This document shows positions 49,626-57,447 of a stretch of DNA of 64,000 nt, in pieces. This DNA is from an uncultured Parabacteroides sp. Lineage in GTDB: Bacteria > Bacteroidota > Bacteroidia > Bacteroidales > Tannerellaceae. The notes beneath the pieces were generated by a model, which saw only the letters and a program-made list of their open reading frames with translations, was not told the DNA's origin and did no database searches. The stretch lies in assembly GCA_900552465.1 (NCBI GenBank), contig URZO01000007.1:35123-99122 (forward strand), in the 5' to 3' direction. The position numbers and the translations under genes are program-made. Positions within the stretch are counted from its first letter, which is position 1; every line of letters begins with the position of its first letter.

Positions 49626-50897
49626 TTATTTGTAAGGTTCGCCCTTAACAGCAGCAATACCCGGAAGAACTTTACCTTCGATAGCTTCCAGCAAAGCGCC
49701 ACCACCTGTAGAAACGTAAGAAACGCCACTTGCCAGACCGAACTTGTTAACACAAGCTACAGAGTCGCCACCACCTACTAATGAGAATGCGCCGTTCTTG
49801 GTAGCTTCAACGATAGCTTCGCCTACTGCACGTGAACCGTCTGTGAAGTTTTCGAATTCGAATACGCCTGTAGGACCGTTCCAAAGGATAGTCTTGGAGT
49901 TCTTGATCACGTCGGCATAGATTTCGATTGTCTTCGGACCGATGTCAAGACCTTCCCATCCATCAGGAATTTCATTTACGTTGGCATAAGCAGTCTTAGC
50001 GTCGTTGCTGAAATCGTCAGCGATCTTGGCATCGACAGCCAATACCAGGTTTACACCTTTTTCTTTCGCTTTCTTCATCAGGTCGATAGCCAGATCCAGC
50101 TTGTCATCTTCGCAGATCGATTTACCGATCTTACCACCCTGTGCTTTTGTAAATGTATAAGTCATACCGCCTGTGATGATCAGGTTGTCTACCTTGTTCA
50201 GCAGGTTTTCGATGATTTCGATCTTGGAAGAAACTTTGGAACCACCCATGATAGCTGTGAACGGACGAGCGATGTCGTTCATTACTTTTTCGACGGCTTT
50301 TACCTCTTTTTCCATCAGGTAACCGAACATCTTGTGGTCGGTGTCGAAGTAGTCGGCGATCAGAGCCGTAGAAGCGTGAGCACGGTGAGCCGTACCGAAC
50401 GCGTCGTTTACATAGCAGTCAGCGTAAGAAGCCAATCTCTTTGTGAATTCTTTCTGGCTTTCTTTAACGGCTTTCTTGGCAGCTTTCTTTTCTTCGTCTG
50501 TTGCATCTTCTGCCAATCCTCTCGGTTTGCCTTCTTCTTCAGCATAGAAACGAAGGTTTTCAAGCAACAATGCTTCGCCCGGTTGCAGAGCGGCAGCTTT
50601 AGCGCCGGCTTCTTCGCCGATACAGTCGTTAGCAAACTGAACATCTACACCCAACAATTCAGAAACGTGTTTCAGGATGTGTTTCAGTGAATATTTGTCA
50701 GTAACGCCTTTCGGACGTCCCAGATGAGAACCGATAATTACACTGCCTCCGTCTGCTAAAATCTTTTTCAGAGTAGGAAGGGCGGCACGGATACGAGTGT
50801 CGTCTGTGATGTTGAAGTTTTCGTCCAGAGGAACGTTGAAGTCAACTCTTACAAATGCCTTTTTGCCGGCAAAATTGAAATTGTCAATTGATTGCAT
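49626..50897 (-). CDS. pgk: Phosphoglycerate kinase
   Basis: This 423-residue glycolytic enzyme makes ATP from 1,3-bisphosphoglycerate. It shows KAFVRVDFNVPLDE, SHLGRPKGVTDKYSL, DAFGTAHRAHAST, MGGSKVSSKIEIIENLL, ILWNGPTGVFEFENF and the final GGGALLEAIEGK block. The ATG at 50897 (MQSIDNFNF) is chosen over an upstream in-frame start at 50957, which lies before the -7 element at 50945. Confidence 0.97.
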   Translation of the reverse strand: MQSIDNFNFAGKKAFVRVDFNVPLDENFNITDDTRIRAALPTLKKILADGGSVIIGSHLGRPKGVTDKYSLKHILKHVSELLGVDVQFANDCIGEEAGAKAAALQPGEALLLENLRFYAEEEGKPRGLAEDATDEEKKAAKKAVKESQKEFTKRLASYADCYVNDAFGTAHRAHASTALIADYFDTDHKMFGYLMEKEVKAVEKVMNDIARPFTAIMGGSKVSSKIEIIENLLNKVDNLIITGGMTYTFTKAQGGKIGKSICEDDKLDLAIDLMKKAKEKGVNLVLAVDAKIADDFSNDAKTAYANVNEIPDGWEGLDIGPKTIEIYADVIKNSKTILWNGPTGVFEFENFTDGSRAVGEAIVEATKNGAFSLVGGGDSVACVNKFGLASGVSYVSTGGGALLEAIEGKVLPGIAAVKGEPYK

Positions 50898-50944
50898 AAC
50901 TCTTATATTTAAGTTCTGTATTAAAATGTCACGCTTAGCGGATG

Positions 50945-50952
50945 CAAACTTA
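50945..50952 (-). promoter_or_regulatory. -7 element of pgk
   Basis: TAAGTTTG on the minus strand, 48 bp before the pgk ATG. Confidence 0.55.
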
Positions 50953-51165
50953 CACAAAAATATTTTATTTCGTTGTTTCAGATTCTGTAATTATTGGCCC
51001 AATTGAAAAAACTTCACCTCCTATGTGCGAAATTGCCTGATTACTCAATGTATAATATATAAACGGGTATATTGATTCCATCCGGCAAATAGTGATCCCT
51101 TCCATATTCCCGTCTCAAAGCAATGGTTTTGGTAACTCATAATTATGATCCACAAAAACGGATGC

Positions 51166-53322
51166 TTAGTTATTAATCGGGCTATTATAAACGAGAGGCA
51201 AACTAAACCAGAAAGTAGAGCCGGAACCTTCAACCGAATTTACTCCGATCGTGCCTTTCAGGTTTTCGATGATTGTTTTGCTGATTGTAAGACCTAAGCC
51301 GGTTCCCTGTTTGAATTCGTTTACTTTGATAAAACGTTCGAATATGCGGGGACAGTCTTTTTCAGAAATGCCGATTCCCGTGTCCTGTACGCTTACATGC
51401 AGGTTGTCCCCCTCTTTTTTATAAGAGATCGTGATGCTTCCTTTTTCGGTGAATTTGATCGCATTGTTTACAAAGTTCGACAAAACTTGCATGATGCGCT
51501 GGGGATCGGTATACAGACGAATGGAAGGCAGATCCTGATCGAATGACAGTGTTACGCCCGGTTTCATCTTCAGTGAGTTGGCCAGGAATACTTCTCCGCA
51601 GATTTCTTTGATATCCGTTTCTGTAATATGGTAGTCTAGCGTGCCGGATTCGATTCTGGAGAAATCCAAAATGTCGTCTATCAGATGAAGTAATAAATCG
51701 TTGTTCTTATGGATGATTTCCAGATATTCTTTTCGCTCTTTTTCGTCCGAAGTCTCTGCTACGATGTCGGAAAAGCCGACGATTGCATTCAGCGGTGTGC
51801 GGATCTCATGGCTCATGTTGGCAAGGAAGGCTGATTTCAGTTTATCGGCCTCCTTGACACGGATCAGTTCGTTTTCTTTTTCCCGCTGTTGGGTGATGTT
51901 CGAGGTGTAACTGATAATTTTGCTGGGAGTTCCGTCTTCATTAAATTTGTAGGAGCGGACATTGGAGTTGAACCAAAACAGTTTTCCTCCCAGGATACGC
52001 CGGTAGATGGCAACATAGCTCTCTATTTCCCCGTTCAGCAGGCGTTTGAATTTTTTGTTGTAAATCTTGTCTATATCATCCGGATGAAGCGTTGCCGTGA
52101 AATCCTGCAGGGTCTCGGGCAGATGCTTTTTTACATAAGAAAGGGCTGAATTTTTGTTTATATTTTTATTCAGGCTTAAATCCACTAAAAATGTTTGCTT
52201 GGCAGTATCATATTCCCAGATAAAAGACTCACCGGTGTCGACGGCTGTTTTCAGCTTAATCAGGTTATATTCGATCTGTTCTGTTTTATGATGGTTTTCC
52301 GAGTTGTCGAAAACAATATACAGGTACCCGAATATTTTATTTTGTGTATCTTTTAACGATACCCCCTTTACCAGCAGATGTTTGGTGTCGTTGTCAATGG
52401 ATGTGGGATAATATCCCGTGTTTTTGATGACATGGAAGTTGTAGTCCAGCGTGAAGGCCACGTCTTCTCCATTCTTCAGTTTCCGGTTAACCCATTCCGG
52501 AATGTTCGGGTTCTGAAACATGTTGACGCCGATTACTTTTTCACGTGTTGTTCCGAATATCTCCATATCGGCATCGTTCAGGTCGAGCATAGTGCCGTCG
52601 GCATCATACAACTCGACACCCCAAGGCAGTTTTTCGAAGATAATGCGGAATTTAACTTCACTTTTCAGCATTAAGTTTGCCGAATGCTCCATGACATGCC
52701 GGGCATGTTCCCGTTCTATGGCTATGGATACTATATCTGCCAGTATCCGTAAGTTTTCAATGTCGAGGGCATTCCAGGCGCGATGCCGACGAACGGAGTC
52801 CAGACCGATAAACCCACAGATTTTTCCAGCACTGGAAACCGGAAGTGCCAAAAGAGAAAAAACTTCCTGCAGTTCCAGCAGATGCTGTTCGGTTGCAGCT
52901 TCTTCCGGCATTTTTGCCGTGTCGAAAATGACGATATCTTTTCCTGTCTTGATTTGTTCTATCCACCAGGGAATTTCCTGGTCGGTTAATTGTCTCAGCA
53001 GATCTTCCCGCATGGAGACAATGCCATCGGATGTGACTTCATGGGTGAAATCGACAACGGAGCAGGTTTCGTCAAAAATACCGATATATACGCGTTCCAC
53101 TTCAAAAAAACGCCGAATGGATAATAATGCATTATCAATACCGATGTTGTCGTTGGAATTAAGCAAAAGAGAAAGGACATCTGAGATTGTTCTCCTCAAT
53201 GCGATCATATTGACCAGGACTTTACTGGAACTGATGCTTTCCTCGTTTTCTATTTCTTTCTTCTTTAGTCGCTCAATTTCAGCGATTAGATTTTCTCGTG
53301 AATAAAGTTCATATATATCCAT
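51166..53322 (-). CDS. Sensor histidine kinase with GAF and PAS domains
   Basis: This 718-residue soluble kinase has no membrane helices. An N-terminal coiled coil (about 10-40) leads to a GAF-like domain (DNIGIDNALLSIRRFFEVERVYIGIFDE), a PAS domain (KLPWGVELYDADGTMLDLNDA), a second PAS with PAC (WEYDTAKQTFLVD...IISYTSNITQQRE), then the phosphoacceptor MSHEIRTPLNAIVGFSD and the HATPase (VNNAIKFTEKGSI, DTGIGISEKD, GTGLGLTISK). No response regulator or receiver is adjacent, so its partner is elsewhere. It reads a cytosolic signal. The ATG at 53322 is used because the -7 element at 53352 would make the ATG at 53337 nearly leaderless. Confidence 0.9.
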   Translation of the reverse strand: MDIYELYSRENLIAEIERLKKKEIENEESISSSKVLVNMIALRRTISDVLSLLLNSNDNIGIDNALLSIRRFFEVERVYIGIFDETCSVVDFTHEVTSDGIVSMREDLLRQLTDQEIPWWIEQIKTGKDIVIFDTAKMPEEAATEQHLLELQEVFSLLALPVSSAGKICGFIGLDSVRRHRAWNALDIENLRILADIVSIAIEREHARHVMEHSANLMLKSEVKFRIIFEKLPWGVELYDADGTMLDLNDADMEIFGTTREKVIGVNMFQNPNIPEWVNRKLKNGEDVAFTLDYNFHVIKNTGYYPTSIDNDTKHLLVKGVSLKDTQNKIFGYLYIVFDNSENHHKTEQIEYNLIKLKTAVDTGESFIWEYDTAKQTFLVDLSLNKNINKNSALSYVKKHLPETLQDFTATLHPDDIDKIYNKKFKRLLNGEIESYVAIYRRILGGKLFWFNSNVRSYKFNEDGTPSKIISYTSNITQQREKENELIRVKEADKLKSAFLANMSHEIRTPLNAIVGFSDIVAETSDEKERKEYLEIIHKNNDLLLHLIDDILDFSRIESGTLDYHITETDIKEICGEVFLANSLKMKPGVTLSFDQDLPSIRLYTDPQRIMQVLSNFVNNAIKFTEKGSITISYKKEGDNLHVSVQDTGIGISEKDCPRIFERFIKVNEFKQGTGLGLTISKTIIENLKGTIGVNSVEGSGSTFWFSLPLVYNSPINN

Positions 53323-53351
53323 ATAAAAACAGGGCATGTTATTGGTAGATG

Positions 53352-53359
53352 CAAATGTA
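53352..53359 (-). promoter_or_regulatory. -7 element of the sensor kinase gene
   Basis: TACATTTG on the minus strand, 29 bp before the ATG at 53322. Confidence 0.55.
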
Positions 53360-53421
53360 TGGATATTTATTAATATTCACGCGAATTTGAAGGATATATT
53401 CTTCTGTCGGGGAAATATCTA

Positions 53422-53429
53422 TATCTTTG
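53422..53429 (+). promoter_or_regulatory. -7 element of the antiterminator gene
   Basis: TATCTTTG, 30 bp before the ATG at 53460; divergent with the sensor kinase promoter. Confidence 0.6.
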
Positions 53430-53459
53430 TATATAGATCAATAAAGAAAAACAGAATTC

Positions 53460-53954
53460 ATGATAGTTGCTGATAAGACTAACTGGTATGTTCTATATAC
53501 ATCTCCGCGTGCGGAAAAGCAGGTGAAAGGACGGATCGATGCGTTGGGAGTGGAGTGCTGGCTTCCGCTTCATCGTGCACCCCGTGTCTGGTCGGACCGT
53601 GTTAAGATTGTGGAGGTCCCGTTGTTTAATTCTTATTTGTTTGTACGTTGTACCGATCCGGTATTAAGGAATCTGATCCGGGTATACGGTGTTGCCCGTA
53701 TTGTCTACTATAACGGGAAACCGGCCGTTGTGCGCCAGAAGGAGATCGACGCGATAAAAGAGTTTCTTGAGCAGGCTTCCGACCATGCCTTGTGCCCCGG
53801 TGAAGAGGTGGAAATTCTTTGCGGGGCGATGAAACATGTGTCCGGTAAGGTAAAGAAAATCAAGAAGAACCATTTGGTCCTTTATCTTGAACAGCTTGGG
53901 GCTACTGTTTGCGTGAAACTGGATGATGTGGCTCGGGTGGACCGGTTAAAGTAA
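53460..53954 (+). CDS. UpxY/NusG-like transcription antiterminator
   Basis: This 164-residue protein has a NusG N-terminal domain (NWYVLYTSPRAEKQVKGRIDALGVECWLP, VPLFNSYLFVRCTD, VARIVYYNGKPAVV) and a C-terminal KOW-like part (CPGEEVEILCGAMKHVSGKVKKI). Size and order match UpxY/RfaH-type specialised NusG proteins, which let RNA polymerase read long polysaccharide operons. These usually open a capsule locus; here the next gene is convergent cobQ and no polysaccharide genes follow. The target may lie elsewhere. It has its own -7 element. Confidence 0.88.
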   Translation: MIVADKTNWYVLYTSPRAEKQVKGRIDALGVECWLPLHRAPRVWSDRVKIVEVPLFNSYLFVRCTDPVLRNLIRVYGVARIVYYNGKPAVVRQKEIDAIKEFLEQASDHALCPGEEVEILCGAMKHVSGKVKKIKKNHLVLYLEQLGATVCVKLDDVARVDRLK

Positions 53955-55450
53955 CTGTCGGTAGATATACTCTATATCGACATGTTCGCGGACTAAGGTG
54001 GCGAGTTTGTCGTATTGTTCTTCCTTGAAAGCTGCATAGTCGAAGGGTGTGCTTTCGACTGTATTGTCGAAGCCTTCGGCCAGGTTGTCCAGCACTGCCG
54101 GATTATCGAGTATCCCGTGCATATAGCTGCCCCAGCATTTATTATCCAGGTAATAGCCGTCTGTTCGCCCGTCACTGAGGAGCGCCACCGGACTTTCAGG
54201 CGTATCGTCGAGCAGGGTGGTTTGTCCCATGTGTATTTCATATCCATGACAACAGAAAGTGTCTTCTTCCGGTTCCCGTTTTTTCCCGGGAAGGAAAGCG
54301 AAGGTGCTTTGTCTGGTCACTTTTTCCTGTTCGATGATCGTGCACTGCGGTAATAAACCTAATCCCGGAACTGCCGGCAGAGAGCCTTCGATCCCGTCCG
54401 GATCTTCCAGCCGTGCACCCATCATCTGGTAACCTCCACAGATTCCGATTACTTTTTTCCCTGCTTTATGGGCACGGATAATGGTGTTGGCTATGCCGTT
54501 CGCACGCAGGCTTTGCAGGTCGGAGAGCGTGTTTTTGGAGCCGGGAAGCAGAATGATGTCGGCTTTTTCTATTTCGTCGATGTTATTCGTGTAGTAAGCG
54601 TTGAAACGGGGATCCATATCGAGCACATCGAAATCGGTGAAATTGGACATCCGTTTCAGCAGGATGATTGCCACATTGATTTTTCCGTCCCGGTATGTGT
54701 TGTGCTTCATGTCGAGGGCGACCGAATCTTCTTCCTCGATCTTTATGTCGCGGAACCAGGGAATAACGCCGACCACAGGAATACCGGTCAGCTCTTCGAT
54801 TATCTTCCTTCCGTCATCAAACAGTGATACATCACCCCGGAATTTGTTGATAATAATCCCTTTCATCAAGGCTCGTTCTTCCGGTTTCAGCAGTTCGATC
54901 GTCCCGTATACAGAGCCGATGACGCCACCCCGGTCTATGTCTGCCACGAGGAAAGTGGCTGCCCGGCTTGCCGGGCCATCCGCATGTTGGTGATGTCGCG
55001 GTCGCGCAGGTTCAGTTCGGAAATGCTTCCGGCACCTTCCAGCACGATCGGGCTGTAACGGCTTTCCAGGCGTTTGAAGGCAGCTATGGCTTCTTTGAAT
55101 AGCTCCTCCTTCTGGTTTTTCATGCCGAAATAATCCTTGGCCGACATATTGCCGACCGGGCGTCCGTTCAACACGACCTGTGAGCTTTTATCATTCGTCG
55201 GCTTCAGCAGCACCGGGTTCATGTCCGTATGCGGGGTGACCCCCGAAGCTTCCGCCTGTACGACCTGGGCACGTCCCATTTCTCCGCCTTCGGGAGTAGA
55301 GTAGGAGTTTAACGACATGTTTTGTGCCTTGAATGGCGCCGGATGATACCCGTCCTGTTTGAATATGCGGCAGAATGCTGCATTGATAACACTTTTGCCT
55401 GCATCAGAACAAGTTCCGACAAACATGATCGGTTTAAGGTGCTGCTTCAT
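53946..55450 (-). pseudogene. cobQ: Cobyric acid synthase CobQ, interrupted by a 1-nt frameshift
   Basis: CobQ amidates four side chains of adenosylcobyrinic acid a,c-diamide. The 5' part (55450 back to about 54936; MKQHLKPIMFVGTCSDAGKSVIN with its P-loop, FKAQNMSLNSY, NPVLLKPTNDKSSQVVL) runs to NMRMARQAG and then leaves frame. The 3' part resumes with VADIDRGGVIGSVYGT and contains the glutaminase Cys (GICGGYQMMG) and His (SYMHGILDN). Adding one C to the CCC run at 54962-54964 restores a continuous reading frame (MARQAGAATFLVADIDRGG). Both halves otherwise look intact, which argues for a recent mutation or a sequence error. Its stop overlaps that of the antiterminator gene. Confidence 0.9.
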
Positions 55451-55750
55451 ATCTGAATAATGTTATTTACTGGTTGAAGCTGCAAAGCTAACGAAAAAAT
55501 ATCAATTCTTTAAAAGACAGATATTGGAAGAGGTCATAAATCGCCGATTATCCGGTATTTTGTCCGGACTGTCATTTTTAACGGAATAACTTTCCATGCA
55601 CGACTCTGTTTGTGGTGGAAAAGAGAGGGTTCCTAACATTTTCTTGAAATAAAATGGAAAGTTTAGCTATTGTGCTATTATTACTTTTCGTATCTTCACC
55701 GAAAATTAGGCATTAGCCTATGTTTTTTTAATTATTAAGTCACAGGAAAT
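55451..55750. other. 300-bp divergent gap between cobQ and the invertase gene
   Basis: AT-rich. It contains the cobQ -7 element at 55483-55490. No clear TAnnTTTG is seen for the plus-strand recombinase, and no inverted repeat of the kind that flanks invertible promoters was spotted. Confidence 0.5.
55483..55490 (-). promoter_or_regulatory. -7 element of cobQ
   Basis: TAGCTTTG on the minus strand, 33 bp before the cobQ ATG; no cobalamin riboswitch is seen in the 300 bp upstream. Confidence 0.5.
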
Positions 55751-56356
55751 ATGATAATAGCTTATTTGAGAGTTGGATCATCTAACAAAGAACATCTTGA
55801 TGTCCAAAAAGATGAAATAAAACGCTTTGCATCAGATCGTCAGATGAATGTCGATAAGTGGGTTACGGATGTCACCATCGGTACCGGTAAAGGAAAGGAA
55901 GACGAACGTAATATCGATATGGTGGTGGATCGTATGCAAAAAGGAGATACGCTGATATTAACAGATATTTCACGCCTCGGACGTACTTTATCTGAGGTGA
56001 TGATGCTCATGAGCCGCTGTATGGAGAAGGGAGCTCAAATCTACAGTATAAAAGACCGGTATATACTGGATGATGCGTTAAACCTTCCGGTTATGGGAAA
56101 TGTATTTAATCTGGTGACTGAAATCGAACATAGTTTGATGTCTACCCGGACAAAAGAGGCGTTGACTCACAAGAAGAATACCGGAGGCCCTTTAGGCCGC
56201 CCGAAAGGATCGGCAGCGAAACAGTCTTTCCTGGATGCACACAAGGAAGAGGTGATCAGTATGCTCGAACGCGGAGATACTGTAGTCGAGATTTGTAAAC
56301 GCTTTAATGTCTCCAGAAATACGTATTATATGTTCAAACGGAATTACGGACTCTAA
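55751..56356 (+). CDS. Serine site-specific recombinase (Mpi-like invertase)
   Basis: This 201-residue resolvase/invertase has the serine recombinase catalytic domain (MIIAYLRVGSSNKEH with probable nucleophile Ser10, LILTDISRLGRTLSEVM, YIL..NVFNLVTEIEHSLMSTRTKEAL) and a C-terminal helix-turn-helix (EVISMLERGDTVVEICKRFNVSRNTYYMFKRN) after GGPLGRPKGS. Layout and length match Mpi-type invertases that flip capsule promoters in Bacteroides. The usual RVST motif reads RVGSS here, one residue longer. Its target sites are not evident nearby. The stop overlaps the stop of corA by 4 bp. Confidence 0.9.
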   Translation: MIIAYLRVGSSNKEHLDVQKDEIKRFASDRQMNVDKWVTDVTIGTGKGKEDERNIDMVVDRMQKGDTLILTDISRLGRTLSEVMMLMSRCMEKGAQIYSIKDRYILDDALNLPVMGNVFNLVTEIEHSLMSTRTKEALTHKKNTGGPLGRPKGSAAKQSFLDAHKEEVISMLERGDTVVEICKRFNVSRNTYYMFKRNYGL

Positions 56357-57435
56357 AACCAGTCCTTTTTCCGCATGTATAGCCAGGTAAGGACTGCTGT
56401 AAGCAGCATGAGCGACCAGGCTATACCATAACCGTACCGCCAGTCTAACTCCGGCATGCTTTTGAAGTTCATCCCCCATATTCCCGCCAGAAATGTAAGC
56501 GGAATGAATATTGTGGAAACAACCGTCAGGCGTTTCATGATCGCATTCATGCGCAGGTCGTTGTTGGATATATACAAATCGACCAGAGACGAGATAATCT
56601 CCCGGCAACTTTCTGTTGTCTGGATGATAAATTGCAACTGGTCGGACAGGTCGTTGTAGATCGGCAGCGCATCGGGAGCGATTATCCCGTTTTCGGTTCG
56701 CAGCAGTTTGGCAAACTGTTCTTTCAGCGGTTGGCTGTTCTTTCGTATAATCATATATTCTTTGCGGCGTTGCTGGATCAATTGACCCATGTTTCCCTGA
56801 TCATTTTTGATGTCGAGCAGGGTCTCTTCGATATCTTCGAGCATCTCTTCCACTTTAGAGGCCGATTCTACCAGGTTGGCAATAATGGTATTGAGCAGGA
56901 ATGCCAGCAGTAGGCCGCTGTTTCTCTTCCGGATATTCAGTGTGTCGGATTCCAAGGCTTTGTAAGTGCTTTCAAAGACAGGATTGTTGCTTTCGGTAAA
57001 GCTGATCACGACGTTTCCGGTAATCAGTATGCTGATATGCTCGGTGTTGATCTCTATATTGGCGTCATAATAGGTCGAATTGAGTATGATGAGTATGTGT
57101 TTGTCGTATTCTTCTATTTTGACCACGTGCTGGGGCGTCAGGATGTCTTTGGCATCCAGGTTATGCATACCGAATTCGTTCACTATGCGGGTGATTGCTT
57201 CCGAATCGGTCAGACCGCTCACTTGAAACCAGTTGATGCTGTTTGCATCAGCCAATTTGCGGAATGATGTTTCATCTGTTTTGAGATTCCGTGTGTGCAG
57301 GTTGGTAGCATTATATTGGGTGAGGCGAATGTTCGTGACAGTTTCATGTTCACCAGCATAATAATAACGTTCGGCCAGATGCCGGTTTGAAACATGTTTG
57401 TGCTTGTGTAGATGCACGGATTCTTTTCGCCTCAT
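56353..57435 (-). CDS. corA: CorA magnesium/cobalt transporter
   Basis: This 360-residue protein has a long soluble N-terminal part, a helical funnel, and two C-terminal membrane helices. The hallmark GMN motif is in FLAGIWGMNFKSMPELDW, followed by the last helix and a basic tail RKKDWF. It carries Mg2+ and can carry Co2+, of interest next to B12 genes, though that link is speculative. It begins 12 bp after mutS2 and is probably the last gene of the PDZ-mutS2-corA unit. Confidence 0.93.
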   Translation of the reverse strand: MRRKESVHLHKHKHVSNRHLAERYYYAGEHETVTNIRLTQYNATNLHTRNLKTDETSFRKLADANSINWFQVSGLTDSEAITRIVNEFGMHNLDAKDILTPQHVVKIEEYDKHILIILNSTYYDANIEINTEHISILITGNVVISFTESNNPVFESTYKALESDTLNIRKRNSGLLLAFLLNTIIANLVESASKVEEMLEDIEETLLDIKNDQGNMGQLIQQRRKEYMIIRKNSQPLKEQFAKLLRTENGIIAPDALPIYNDLSDQLQFIIQTTESCREIISSLVDLYISNNDLRMNAIMKRLTVVSTIFIPLTFLAGIWGMNFKSMPELDWRYGYGIAWSLMLLTAVLTWLYMRKKDWF

Positions 57436-57447
57436 ACCCTTATGTTT

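Noticed and set aside
50898..50957. Upstream start for pgk at 50957
   Set aside because: It precedes the -7 element and adds 20 residues not found in phosphoglycerate kinases.
54936..54990. Programmed ribosomal frameshift in cobQ
   Set aside because: No slippery heptamer or downstream pseudoknot was seen; a simple deletion in a C run explains it better.
53946..55450. Two separate CobQ-related genes instead of one
   Set aside because: Neither half is functional alone, they overlap in different frames, and one inserted base joins them into a normal-length CobQ.
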